Source: G964291335 sp964291335
GTDB taxonomy: Bacteria; Chloroflexota; Dehalococcoidia; Lucifugimonadales; UBA3495
DNA length: 64,000 nt
NCBI GenBank assembly: GCA_964291335.2
Contig: OZ219748.1
Coordinates: forward strand, 310,001-374,000
Reading direction: 5' to 3'
Below are positions 8,977 to 16,779 of the stretch, piece by piece. Made by a program: the position numbers and the translations under genes. The notes under the pieces were generated by a model, which saw only the letters and a program-made list of their open reading frames with translations, was not told where the DNA came from and made no database searches. Numbering within the stretch: the stretch's first letter is position 1; the number at the start of each line of letters is the position of its first letter.

Positions 8977-9073
8977 TGGCGGGAGTGCGAGGGAGTCGAA
9001 CCCACCTACCCCGCTCTTCACGAGGCATAACGGATTTGAAGTCCGCAAGAGCCACCGGGCCCCTTCCACTCCC
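8977..9073 (-). tRNA. selC: tRNA-Sec (anticodon TCA)
   Basis: Read on the minus strand, this 97-base gene begins GGGAGTG and ends CACTCCC-G-CCA. It has the CGGACTTCAAATCCG anticodon arm with anticodon TCA, an extended D arm, a long variable arm and the GGTTCGACTCCC T loop. These are the hallmarks of bacterial selenocysteine tRNA; E. coli selC has the same ACTTCAAAT loop and is 95 bases. The eighth acceptor pair appears to be a G-G mismatch. It lies 43 bases downstream of trxA on the same strand. Its presence predicts that the organism reads UGA as selenocysteine in some genes. Confidence 0.9.
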
Positions 9074-9116
9074 CCGTAACCTGTCCCGGGCTGTTGGTCA
9101 GCTACCGGTATAGTGG

Positions 9117-9446
9117 TTAACTGTCCAGCACCGAATCAATCTTCCGTTTCAAGGCGCCTTTGGGCATTGCGCCGACTACCTGGTCCACCGGCTGCCCATC
9201 CTTGAAGAAAATAAGCGCCGGAATGCTCCGGATACCATACTTCATAGCGATATTCGGGTTGTTATCCACGTCAACTTTGGCCACATTCAGGCGGCCGTCA
9301 TATTCCACGGCCAGGTCATGAACCGCCGGGGCAATCATCTTGCAGGGCCCGCACCACTCGGCCCAGAAATCTACCAAAACCGGCAGATCAGACCCTTCCA
9401 CTTGTTCCACCCACGTGCTTTCGTTTACGTCCACAGGTTCCGGCAT
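9117..9446 (-). CDS. trxA: thioredoxin
   Basis: A 109-residue classic thioredoxin with the redox motif WAEWCGPCKM at about residues 28-37, the buried KVDVDNNPN segment and the cis-Pro loop RSIPALIFF near residue 75. It reduces cytoplasmic disulfides, receiving electrons from thioredoxin reductase, which is not in this window. The length is standard with no extra domain. The ATG is preceded by GGAGG a few bases upstream. The selenocysteine tRNA gene follows on the same strand, 43 bases after its stop. Confidence 0.95.
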   Translation of the reverse strand: MPEPVDVNESTWVEQVEGSDLPVLVDFWAEWCGPCKMIAPAVHDLAVEYDGRLNVAKVDVDNNPNIAMKYGIRSIPALIFFKDGQPVDQVVGAMPKGALKRKIDSVLDS

Positions 9447-9619
9447 CTAATCCTCCATCAGGATACAGGGTATCTGAGTATTTCAAGACGGCGCCGGCCA
9501 ACTTGAGGCCAAGCGCAGTTTGTTCCAAGTTTATACCGGTCTGCCGTTTCGGGTCAACTATGACTGGCCCCGGCAAGGCCCGGCCGCTCCAGCCGGCGGC
9601 CCAAGACACGGCCTGCGTC

Positions 9620-9648
9620 TTGGATAAACGACCGGCTTGCATTATAGT
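9620..9648 (+). promoter_or_regulatory. sigma70-type promoter of the methyltransferase-Maf gene
   Basis: TTGGAT at 9620-9625 and TATAGT at 9643-9648 are separated by exactly 17 bases. Transcription would begin near 9655, after the ATG at 9651, which supports translation from the TTG at 9666 with GGAGG just upstream. Confidence 0.6.
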
Positions 9649-9665
9649 AAATGGATGGAGGCCGC

Positions 9666-11507
9666 TTGAACGAAGCGAAACTTGTCAGAGGCCAGCGTCT
9701 TAACCTGCGCCCGGAGTCGTGGGGTAGGTTAGGGGAGGCAATGGCTCGCTATAACGGGCAGGATATTTTCGTGTTGGGCGCGATTCCCGGAGAACTGGTA
9801 ATAGCTGAAGTGCTTCGGGCGCGCCGCAAGTATGTCGCCGCCCAGGCAGTGGAAATCCTGGAACCTTCTCCGCAGCGGGTGGACGCTCCCTGCCGGCACT
9901 ATGGCCAATGCACCGGTTGCCAATGGCAGCACCTGGACTATCGGGCGCAGCTGAAAGTCAAGGAGGAAAAGGTGGTTGACGCCTTGCGCCGGGTCGGGGG
10001 CATTGAGCACGCCCTGGTGTTGCCTGCCATTCCTTCGCCGCAAACTTACGGTTACCGAAACCATGCCCGCTTCACCGTTGGGCGAGCCGGTGATTTGGGT
10101 TTCGTCAATCGAGAGACCCGCCAGTTCATCCCTATTGATTATTGCATGCTGATGCACCAGGGCATCAATGACTTGCTGGAATCTTTGCAGGGCCGCTGCG
10201 GCGAAACTACCCAGTTAGCCATCCGATCTGGTGAGGAAACCCGGGATTTTCTGATTCAGCCGGCGCTGAAGAACCCGGCAATTACAGCGCCCAGCGGCCA
10301 GAAGCGCTATACCGACTCGGTAAGAGGCCATCAGTTTCGCGTTGCTTCCCCTTCTTTCTTTCAGGTGAACGTGCAGCAAACTTCCCGTCTGCTTCAGGTA
10401 ATTCAGGAGGGGCTGTATTTGACCGGGAATGAGACGCTGCTGGACGCATATACCGGGGTGGGGACATTTGCCGTAATGTTGGCTCCCCTAGTGAAACGGG
10501 TGTATGCGGTGGAGGAATCTTCAGCAGCCGTGGCCAATGCCCGGGAAAACGCAGCCGGGTTAGACAACGTAGAGTTCCTGTTGGGCAAGGCGGAAGAAGT
10601 GCTGGCCTCGCTGCCGGTCATGCCCGATGCGGCCATTCTCGACCCGCCCCGGGCAGGTTGCCAGCCCGCCGTCCTGGAAAGCCTGCTGGCCCTGGCGCCG
10701 CCCCGGGTCGTCTATGTATCCTGCGACCCGGAAACTCTGGCCAGGGACTTAAAGGTTCTGGGCGCCGGATACACTATCGACTTTATCCAGCCCCTCGATA
10801 TGTTCCCGCAAACGCACCACGTGGAATGTGCAGCCGTGCTCAGCTGCAAGCAGTTAAAGCCCGCCCTGGTTCTGGCTTCATCCTCGCCCCGCCGGCGCGA
10901 GCTGCTGACTGAATTGGGGCTGCCTTTCCGTGCGATTCCCTCAAACGCTCCGGAGGAGCAGTTGCCCGGCGAATCTCCTACGGAAATGGTGCGCCGCCTT
11001 TCCCTGGAAAAGGCCCGGTTAGTGGCGGCTGGCCTTTCGGAAGGCTACGTCGTTGGGGCGGACAGCACGGTGGTTTTCGGCAGGGAGGCCGTCGGCAAGC
11101 CCGCCAATGCGGAGGATGCGCGCCAAATGCTGCGGAAACTACGCGGTACGGCCCACCAGGTAACTACCGGACTTACCGTAATCGACTTGAAATCAGGCCG
11201 GGCCATTACCGATTCCCTGACCTCTGACGTGCAGCTGCGGAACTTCAGCGACGCCGAGCTGGAGGTATCCATAGCGTCCGGGACGCCTATGGATAAGGCT
11301 GGCGCCTATGCAGTGCAGGACCAGGAATTCCGGCCAGCCCGCCTGACCGCCGGATGCTACAGCAACGTAGTGGGCCTGCCTTTGTGCCGGCTTGCTGAAA
11401 TGCTGGGGCAATTAGGCTGCCCGTTGCCGGCCTTCTGGCCGGATTCGGTAGGGAAGAAGTGCCTGGTTCATTGCTGTTTCAGGGCTAACCCGGGAGAGCA
11501 GCCGTGA
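9666..11507 (+). CDS. fusion of TrmA/RlmD-type RNA (uracil-5)-methyltransferase and Maf-type nucleotide pyrophosphatase
   Basis: One uninterrupted frame encodes two enzymes. Numbering from the ATG at 9651, residues 10-70 form a TRAM domain. An iron-sulfur motif, CRHYGQCTGC, lies at 81-90, with a further Cys in IDYCML. The SAM-dependent m5U methyltransferase core has DAYTGVGTF (265), DPPRAGC (331), VYVSCDPETL (354) and FPQTHHVECAAVLS at the end. After about residue 403 a complete Maf protein follows: LVLASSSPRRRELL, VGADSTVVFG, KLRGTAHQVTTGL, DKAGAYAVQ and SNVVGLPL. Maf proteins hydrolyse non-canonical or modified nucleoside triphosphates. The TTG start at 9666 is chosen from its GGAGG and the promoter position. 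The stop overlaps tatA as GTGA. Confidence 0.9.
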   Translation: MNEAKLVRGQRLNLRPESWGRLGEAMARYNGQDIFVLGAIPGELVIAEVLRARRKYVAAQAVEILEPSPQRVDAPCRHYGQCTGCQWQHLDYRAQLKVKEEKVVDALRRVGGIEHALVLPAIPSPQTYGYRNHARFTVGRAGDLGFVNRETRQFIPIDYCMLMHQGINDLLESLQGRCGETTQLAIRSGEETRDFLIQPALKNPAITAPSGQKRYTDSVRGHQFRVASPSFFQVNVQQTSRLLQVIQEGLYLTGNETLLDAYTGVGTFAVMLAPLVKRVYAVEESSAAVANARENAAGLDNVEFLLGKAEEVLASLPVMPDAAILDPPRAGCQPAVLESLLALAPPRVVYVSCDPETLARDLKVLGAGYTIDFIQPLDMFPQTHHVECAAVLSCKQLKPALVLASSSPRRRELLTELGLPFRAIPSNAPEEQLPGESPTEMVRRLSLEKARLVAAGLSEGYVVGADSTVVFGREAVGKPANAEDARQMLRKLRGTAHQVTTGLTVIDLKSGRAITDSLTSDVQLRNFSDAELEVSIASGTPMDKAGAYAVQDQEFRPARLTAGCYSNVVGLPLCRLAEMLGQLGCPLPAFWPDSVGKKCLVHCCFRANPGEQP

Positions 11508-11797
11508 ACTTCCTGGGTATGGGCTTCATGGAATTGGCGGTAATATTGGTCATCGCCTTTCTGGTTATGGGGCCAGCCCGGACCATCGACATGGCTCGCA
11601 ATCTGGGCAAACTGGTTGGCGAGGCGAGGAAGACTCTGGCTGATATGACGGCAGCTGCGTACCTGAATAGCGCGGATACTCCTGCCCCGCCTCGGCAGCC
11701 CTCCTCGCCTCAACCGCCCCCGGTCGAGCCGGACCGTCCTCCTTCCGGAGCGATACCGACGACCGGCCCCGGAGACGGGAATGAGCAGCAGTCGTGA
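11504..11797 (+). CDS. tatA: Sec-independent translocase subunit TatA/TatB type
   Basis: A 97-residue protein with a single N-terminal membrane helix at about residues 5-23 (MELAVILVIAFLVMGPAR), an amphipathic helix (MARNLGKLVGEARKTL) and a low-complexity Pro/Ser-rich tail. This is the TatA/B layout. The Glu and Gly-Pro hinge are in their usual places, though Phe-Gly is replaced by Met-Gly. The GTG start overlaps the stop of the fusion gene and the 3' end overlaps tatC by 17 bases, so it is translationally coupled to both. It would form the Tat pore or the TatBC receptor for folded, twin-arginine substrates. Confidence 0.85.
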   Translation: MNFLGMGFMELAVILVIAFLVMGPARTIDMARNLGKLVGEARKTLADMTAAAYLNSADTPAPPRQPSSPQPPPVEPDRPPSGAIPTTGPGDGNEQQS

Positions 11798-12551
11798 GTT
11801 AACCCTCATCGAACACCTGGGCGAACTGCGCCGCCGGGTATTCATCTCCCTGATTGCCCTGCTGGCAGGAACGGCCGTAGCCTTCCTCTTCTGGGCCGAT
11901 ATTGTGGAACTGCTGAAACGGCCGGCCGGGGACCTGAACGACGGCGCCGGCGTAACGCTCATCGCCACTCAGGTTACTGAGCTGCTGTCAACCAGCGTCA
12001 AGGTATCGCTGGTGGGTGGGTTTACCCTGGCCCTGCCGGTGATTATCTACCAGGTAATCCGCTTCGTGGCCCCCGGCTTGAGCCCGTCGGAAAAACGCTG
12101 GCTGCTTCTTTTCATTCCGGCAACGCTGCTGGCCTTTATGGGTGGAGTAGCATTCGCTTACTACGTGCTTACCCCCCGCGCCTTGCCCTTTTTGCTGACT
12201 TTCGGTGATGGAGTGGCAGAACCGTTAATCCGCATCAGTAACCTGGTGGATGTAATGCTGCGGCTGCTGTTCTGGATGGGGCTCTCCTTTGAAACACCGC
12301 TGGTAATGTATTTGCTGGCCCAATTGGGTCTGGTAACCTCCCGAATGTTTGCCCGCTTCCGCAAATATTGGGTGGTGGTAGCCTTCATCCTTGGCGCTGT
12401 GATAACCCCTACCTTCGACCCGTTGAACCAGACTCTGGTAGCCGCCCCGCTGCTGCTTCTTTATGAATTGGGGATATTCCTGGCCTGGCTGGCCGGCCAC
12501 AGCCGCCGGCGCGGGAACCGGGAAATCGCGCCTCTGTCCAGGGGCAATTGA
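11781..12551 (+). CDS. tatC: Sec-independent protein translocase TatC
   Basis: A 256-residue six-helix membrane protein. Diagnostic TatC features include LIEHLGELRRRV at the N-terminus (with the conserved Glu that contacts twin-arginine signals), FVAPGLSPSEKRWL in the first periplasmic loop region, and the GLSFETPLVMYLLAQLGLV segment. The late FILGAVITPTFDPLNQ motif is also typical. It is the receptor of the Tat pathway. It is co-transcribed with the upstream tatA and followed directly by a strong hairpin. Iron-sulfur and flavin enzymes are plausible passengers, although none in this window shows an obvious Tat signal. Confidence 0.95.
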   Translation: MSSSRELTLIEHLGELRRRVFISLIALLAGTAVAFLFWADIVELLKRPAGDLNDGAGVTLIATQVTELLSTSVKVSLVGGFTLALPVIIYQVIRFVAPGLSPSEKRWLLLFIPATLLAFMGGVAFAYYVLTPRALPFLLTFGDGVAEPLIRISNLVDVMLRLLFWMGLSFETPLVMYLLAQLGLVTSRMFARFRKYWVVVAFILGAVITPTFDPLNQTLVAAPLLLLYELGIFLAWLAGHSRRRGNREIAPLSRGN

Positions 12552-12579
12552 AAAGGGACGGAAATTATTCCGTCCCTTT
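12552..12579. terminator. bidirectional hairpin terminator between tatC and the second tatA
   Basis: A perfect 12-base-pair stem (AAAGGGACGGAA / TTCCGTCCCTTT) with a four-base ATTA loop lies just after the tatC stop. It is flanked by A-rich and T-rich bases, so it can stop transcripts of the two convergent genes from either side. Confidence 0.85.
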
Positions 12580-12608
12580 CTCCGGCCTGCATTGAAACCG
12601 GCGGTAAG

Positions 12609-12821
12609 TTACCCCGGGTTGCTGCCGGAATTGGGCGGGTCCTTGGGCGGCTGAGCCTGTGAACTGGCAGTGTCATCTTCCCCGGTAACGGAACTCTTGA
12701 AGCTGCGTATGCCCTTGCCCAGCGAGGAACCGATTTCAGGCAACCGCCTGGCGCCAAAAATCAGTAGTATTATCACCAGGACCACCAAAATCTGCGGCAA
12801 CCCAATCGATCCGAAACCCAT
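12609..12821 (-). CDS. second TatA-family protein
   Basis: A protein of about 70 residues: MGFGSIGLPQILVVLVIILLIFGARRLPEIG, then an amphipathic helix and a short acidic/Gln/Pro tail. This is the canonical TatA pattern, with the FGARRLPE hinge better conserved than in the tatA next to tatC. The ATG at 12821 is chosen because GGAGGAGA lies immediately upstream; longer frames to 12872 have no support. It faces the tatA-tatC pair across a shared hairpin. With the neighbours this gives the cell two TatA/B-type subunits, one probably acting as TatA and the other as TatB. Confidence 0.88.
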   Translation of the reverse strand: MGFGSIGLPQILVVLVIILLIFGARRLPEIGSSLGKGIRSFKSSVTGEDDTASSQAQPPKDPPNSGSNPG

Positions 12822-12963
12822 TTCTCCTCCTCGGAGTCCCTTCGGCTTTTCCTGTTTCATCAATGATACCAAATCCCCGGTCAGGAATACAATTGCCCGT
12901 TTCCCGCAAGCAGCCTGCTTTCCTGAAGGGCTTCGCAGAAACCGGCGTAAAGGGTTTCACCGG

Positions 12964-12992
12964 TTGTTGCCCGCTTTGGCCCTATGTATAAT
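12964..12992 (+). promoter_or_regulatory. sigma70-type promoter of the lpd-E2 operon
   Basis: TTGTTG at 12964-12969 and a perfect TATAAT at 12987-12992 are 17 bases apart, about 20 bases before the dihydrolipoyl dehydrogenase start. Confidence 0.65.
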
Positions 12993-13021
12993 CTGATAAC
13001 TCGGCAAGGGATGGACGGGTG

Positions 13022-14407
13022 ATGGCAGAAGACTATGATCTGGTAGTGATTGGCGCCGGCCCTGGCGGTTACGTCGCGGCCATCCGGGGCGGACAGCTGG
13101 GCCTGAAAACCGCTGTCGTAGAGCGGGAAGAACTGGGTGGCGTATGCCTGAATTGGGGCTGTATTCCCAGCAAAGCCCTGTTGAGGAACGCCGAGATAGT
13201 CTCCTGCTTCCGGCGGGCCGACGAGTTTGGCTTGAAGTTCGATAACTTTACCGCTGATTACTCTGTCGCCATTGACCGCAGCCGCCGGGTGGTTGAGCGC
13301 AACGTGCGCGGGGTAGCCTATCTGCTGCGCAAGAACCAGGTTGAACACATTGCCGGCTCCGCCACCCTGGGCAGCGAAGGCATGGTAGAGGTGGCCCCGG
13401 AAGGGCGGCGGCTGCGCGCCAGAAATATCATCATCGCTACCGGCGCCCGGCCGCGAACCATTCCCCCTTTGCCGGTGGATGGCAGCAGGGTAATTACCAG
13501 CAAGGAAGCTATCCTGCTGCGGGAACTGCCCGACTCAATAGTTATCGTGGGCGGGGGCGCCATTGGACTGGAGTTCGCCTACCTGTACCGGATGTACGGC
13601 GTGGACGTTACGCTGGTGGAACTATTGCCCCGCCTGGCGCCCGGCGAAGACGCCGAAATCAGCCGGCAAGTGGAACGCTCTTTTGGTCGTCACCGGATTA
13701 ACATAATGACCGGAACCGGGGTATCCGGCTTGACGGAAGGGCCCGATGGCCTCAGCATTACCGTGGAAAGGAATGGGGCGACGGAAACTCTGGCGTGCGA
13801 CAAAGCGCTGGTGGCGGTTGGCATACAGCCCAACAGCGATAACCTGGGCCTGGAATCCGTGGGGGTGGCTACCGAAGGCGGCTACATTACGGTGAACGAA
13901 CAGATGGCCACCAACGTGCCGGGCATTTATGCTATCGGCGATGTTACCGGCAAGCTCGCTTTGGCCCATGTCGCTTCAGCGCAGGCAACTCTGGCGGTGG
14001 AGGGAATTGCCGGTGAAGAGACGCAACCCCTCGATTACCGGTTTATGCCCCGGGCAACTTATTGTCAACCGCAAATTGCCAGCCTGGGGTTAACCGAAGC
14101 TCAAGCTCAGCAGGCCGGCTATGCCGTGAAGGTGGGCAAGTTTAATCTACAGGCCAACGGCAAGGCTATGGGCATGGGTGAGACTGACGGGATGATTAAA
14201 TTGGTTGTGGATTCCCGTTACGGGGAACTGCTGGGCGCTCACCTGGTAGGGCCGGAAGTTACCGAACTGCTTGGCGAGCTGTCTCTCACCCGATTGCTGG
14301 AAGGCACCACGCTGGAACTGGGCTGGCTGGTGCACGCCCACCCCACTATTTCCGAAATCATCAAGGAAGCGGCGCTGGACGCCCAGGGCCGGGCGATACA
14401 TATGTAA
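13022..14407 (+). CDS. lpdA: dihydrolipoyl dehydrogenase (E3)
   Basis: This flavoprotein of about 461 residues re-oxidises the dihydrolipoyl groups of 2-oxoacid dehydrogenase complexes with NAD+. It shows the FAD-binding GAGPGGYVAAI at the N-terminus, the redox disulfide GGVCLNWGCIPSK, the NAD-binding GGGAIGLEFA, the second FAD motif YAIGDVTG and the C-terminal HAHPTISE, whose His-Glu pair acts as the base. The length is standard and there is no fused lipoyl domain. The ATG at 13022 and the GTG at 13019 are equivalent start choices. The E2 gene follows 39 bases later, but no E1 genes are adjacent. Confidence 0.95.
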   Translation: MAEDYDLVVIGAGPGGYVAAIRGGQLGLKTAVVEREELGGVCLNWGCIPSKALLRNAEIVSCFRRADEFGLKFDNFTADYSVAIDRSRRVVERNVRGVAYLLRKNQVEHIAGSATLGSEGMVEVAPEGRRLRARNIIIATGARPRTIPPLPVDGSRVITSKEAILLRELPDSIVIVGGGAIGLEFAYLYRMYGVDVTLVELLPRLAPGEDAEISRQVERSFGRHRINIMTGTGVSGLTEGPDGLSITVERNGATETLACDKALVAVGIQPNSDNLGLESVGVATEGGYITVNEQMATNVPGIYAIGDVTGKLALAHVASAQATLAVEGIAGEETQPLDYRFMPRATYCQPQIASLGLTEAQAQQAGYAVKVGKFNLQANGKAMGMGETDGMIKLVVDSRYGELLGAHLVGPEVTELLGELSLTRLLEGTTLELGWLVHAHPTISEIIKEAALDAQGRAIHM

Positions 14408-14446
14408 AACTCCGGCGACGGCTGGATGGAAACGCAGGAGGCAAAC

Positions 14447-15898
14447 TTGGCAACCACCATAGTTATGCCCAAGATGGGCTACGATATGCGTGAAGGGACG
14501 GTGGTACGCTGGTACAAGCAGGCGGGCGATACGGTGGCCCGCGGCGAGGTCATCGCCGATATTGAAACCGACAAGGCCACCGTCGAGTTTGAGGCCTATA
14601 CCGGGGGCGTACTGCACCAGTTGGTCGCTCGGGAGGGTGTGCCGGTGCCGGTGGGGGAAGCCATTGCCGTCATCGGAGAGCCGGGCGAGACCTCGGGCCT
14701 TGCTGCGGTAAACGTTGCAGCCCCGGCTCAGACAACGTTGCCTTCATCGGTTGCCGGAAATGTCCCAGTCGCCTCTGCCGGTTTCCGGCCCGCCGATGAC
14801 GAGGTGCGGGCATCGCCCATTGCCCGTCGCCTGGCCCGTGAACGGGGCATTGACCTGGCCCAGGTAGTCGGCTCCGGCCCCGGCGGGCGCATTGTGGAGC
14901 AGGATGTGCTGGATTTCAACCTGACGGCAGCTGCATCGGATGAAGCCGGTTCAGACGCAAGGGACAGCCGGGTACTTGCTTCACCCATTGCCCGGCGGTT
15001 GGCGCGGGAGCGCAGCATTGACCTCTCCCAGGTTGGTGGTACTGGCCCGGGAGGGCGGGTTGTGGAACAGGACATCCTCGATTTTGCGGCAGCTCCGGCC
15101 AGCGCCCCGGGGTCGGCCTTGCCGGCTTCATCCGCTGCTCCGGCCCCGGACCAGGAGACGGAACCTGCCCCAACCGCAGCAGCGGCCCCCGGGATGGCTC
15201 CGGTGACTGAAGCAGCCGGGCAGCGGGTTGACCTTTCCCGGATGCGTCAGGCCATTGCCCGGGTAACTGGAGACAGCAAGCGTAGCGCGCCCCATTTCTA
15301 TGTTACAACTGATATTGACATGGAAAAGGCTATGGGCCTGCGCCGGGATATTAACGATGCGCTGCCGCCGGAAAGTCGGGTCAGCATAAACGACCTGGTC
15401 ATTCGGGCTTGCGCCATCGCCCTGGGGCGCCGGCCCAGGTTTAACGCGTTTTTCCGGGACGACCATCTGCAATTCAACTCCAGAATCAATATCGGGATCG
15501 CCATTTCCCTGGAAGCGGGGCTGATTGTCCCCGGCATCAGCGACTGCCAGAGCAAGAGCCTGGCGGAAATTGCCGCCGCCAGTAAAGACCTTGTTGCCCG
15601 GGCTAACAGCGGCGCCTTGCGCAACGAAGAGTATAGCGACACTACCTTCAGCATCAGCAACCTGGGAATGTTCGCAGTGGACAGCTTTGCGGCCATCATC
15701 TTCCCGCCCCATGCGGCGGTGCTGGCGGTAGGCGCCGTCAGTGAACAACCGGTGGTACGCGATGGTCAGTTGGCAGTGGGGCAGATAATGAAGGCCACCC
15801 TGTCCACCGACCACCGGGTGGCCGATGGCGCAGAGGCAGCGCAGTTCCTGGTGGAGATAAAGGCGTTGCTGGAAAAACCGGTAAGTCTGCTGCTTTAG
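14447..15898 (+). CDS. 2-oxoacid dehydrogenase E2 (dihydrolipoyl acyltransferase) with two peripheral-subunit-binding domains
   Basis: The domains in order are a lipoyl domain (VMPKMGYDM, with the modified Lys in IETDKATVE), a linker, a first E1/E3-binding domain (SPIARRLARERGIDL, then VGSGPGGRI), a second nearly identical binding domain (SPIARRLARERSIDL, then VGGTGPGGRV), a Pro/Ala linker and the acyltransferase domain. The last ends with the catalytic STDHRVADG. The start is taken as TTG 14447 because AGGAGG lies five bases upstream and the family begins just before VMPKMG; ATG 14426 has no ribosome-binding site. The acyl substrate (pyruvate, branched-chain or acetoin-type) cannot be decided without E1. 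The duplicated binding domain is unusual. Confidence 0.93.
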   Translation: MATTIVMPKMGYDMREGTVVRWYKQAGDTVARGEVIADIETDKATVEFEAYTGGVLHQLVAREGVPVPVGEAIAVIGEPGETSGLAAVNVAAPAQTTLPSSVAGNVPVASAGFRPADDEVRASPIARRLARERGIDLAQVVGSGPGGRIVEQDVLDFNLTAAASDEAGSDARDSRVLASPIARRLARERSIDLSQVGGTGPGGRVVEQDILDFAAAPASAPGSALPASSAAPAPDQETEPAPTAAAAPGMAPVTEAAGQRVDLSRMRQAIARVTGDSKRSAPHFYVTTDIDMEKAMGLRRDINDALPPESRVSINDLVIRACAIALGRRPRFNAFFRDDHLQFNSRINIGIAISLEAGLIVPGISDCQSKSLAEIAAASKDLVARANSGALRNEEYSDTTFSISNLGMFAVDSFAAIIFPPHAAVLAVGAVSEQPVVRDGQLAVGQIMKATLSTDHRVADGAEAAQFLVEIKALLEKPVSLLL

Positions 15899-15915
15899 CA
15901 GCCGTTTAAGCGGTT

Positions 15916-15933
15916 GCTCCGGTTTGCCGGAGC
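15916..15933 (+). terminator. possible hairpin after the E2 gene
   Basis: GCTCCGG and CCGGAGC form a seven-pair stem with a TTTG loop 17 bases after the E2 stop. No T-run follows, so termination by this element is only a suggestion. Confidence 0.35.
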
Positions 15934-16109
15934 GGTAGTCAGGTTGGGCTGACGGCCGCCGGCGCTGGGTTGCCGGCCTTGCCCGGACGGTTAACGGTTT
16001 CCTTGCCGGTAATTTGCTATACTGCGGTTAAGAGTTTGAGTTGTCCCGGATATTGCCAGCAACATGCCGGTCGGGAGATTCGCCCGGGCAATGCAAGGAG
16101 GATGGCACA

Positions 16110-16637
16110 ATGGGAATCAACATACAAGGTATCGGCCATATAGGTATCCTGGTCTCTGATTTCGAGCGCTCTTTCAGGTTTTACACCGAGGTGATGGGGC
16201 TAAAGGTAACCAACCACCGGAAGCGTTCCGATGGCAGTGAGACGGCGTTTCTGCGATTTGATGAGACCCACCATGATTTGGTCATTGCCAGCGCTCCGGA
16301 AGGGGTTGACGTTTCCGAGGCGGTGCCGGCTGGCGCCCGGTTGGTGCAGCAAATTGCTTTTCAGGTGGCGGACCGGGACGAGTTTATGCGCGCCCTGGCC
16401 CATTTGCATACCAACGGCGTGAAGATAATCAACGGCCCCACTACCCACGGTATCGAGAGTGATAATAATATCTACGGCAGTGGCAGCCGTTCCTTCTATT
16501 TCAGCGACCCGGATGGCAATCGCCTGGAAATTTTCACCGACGGCATGAAGGTTCGGAATGACGAGCGCTTCCCCAGTCCGGATTACCAGGAAGCCCTGGA
16601 GGACTTTATGCGTACCCAGCGGGGGGTTGCCGTTTAG
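16110..16637 (+). CDS. VOC-superfamily protein (glyoxalase/dioxygenase fold)
   Basis: A 175-residue vicinal-oxygen-chelate protein. It has GHIGILVSDFERSFRFY at the start (first metal His), a central HHDLVIA segment, QIAFQVADRDEF opening the second module, and SFYFSDPDGNRLEIF near the end (metal Glu). These match extradiol-dioxygenase and glyoxalase-like proteins, but the substrate cannot be told. The ATG at 16110 follows AAGGAGG closely; the open frame upstream has no support. It is a single gene between the E2 gene and the convergent ThyX-like gene. Confidence 0.85.
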   Translation: MGINIQGIGHIGILVSDFERSFRFYTEVMGLKVTNHRKRSDGSETAFLRFDETHHDLVIASAPEGVDVSEAVPAGARLVQQIAFQVADRDEFMRALAHLHTNGVKIINGPTTHGIESDNNIYGSGSRSFYFSDPDGNRLEIFTDGMKVRNDERFPSPDYQEALEDFMRTQRGVAV

Positions 16638-16675
16638 CAGCCCGTTCTGCCTGCCGCAAGCGTCGGGATACCGAA

Positions 16676-16713
16676 AAAACCGGGAAGCCTGAATACTACA
16701 AGCCTCCCGGTTT
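16676..16713 (-). terminator. terminator of the ThyX-like gene
   Basis: On the minus strand an AAACCGGGAGGC / GCTTCCCGGTTT stem with a 13-base loop is followed by a run of six T. It lies between the convergent VOC and ThyX-like genes and fits a factor-independent terminator for the latter. Confidence 0.7.
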
Positions 16714-16779
16714 GCTTGCTGAAAGGTCTGCAACCCCGTTTGCCGGTACGGGAGAGAGCGGACCTTAAGGTATCCGGCG

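Noticed and set aside
9666..11507. Two separate genes joined by a frameshift error
   Set aside because: Both domains are complete and in the same frame with no stop or missing segment at the junction, so a real fusion is the simpler reading.
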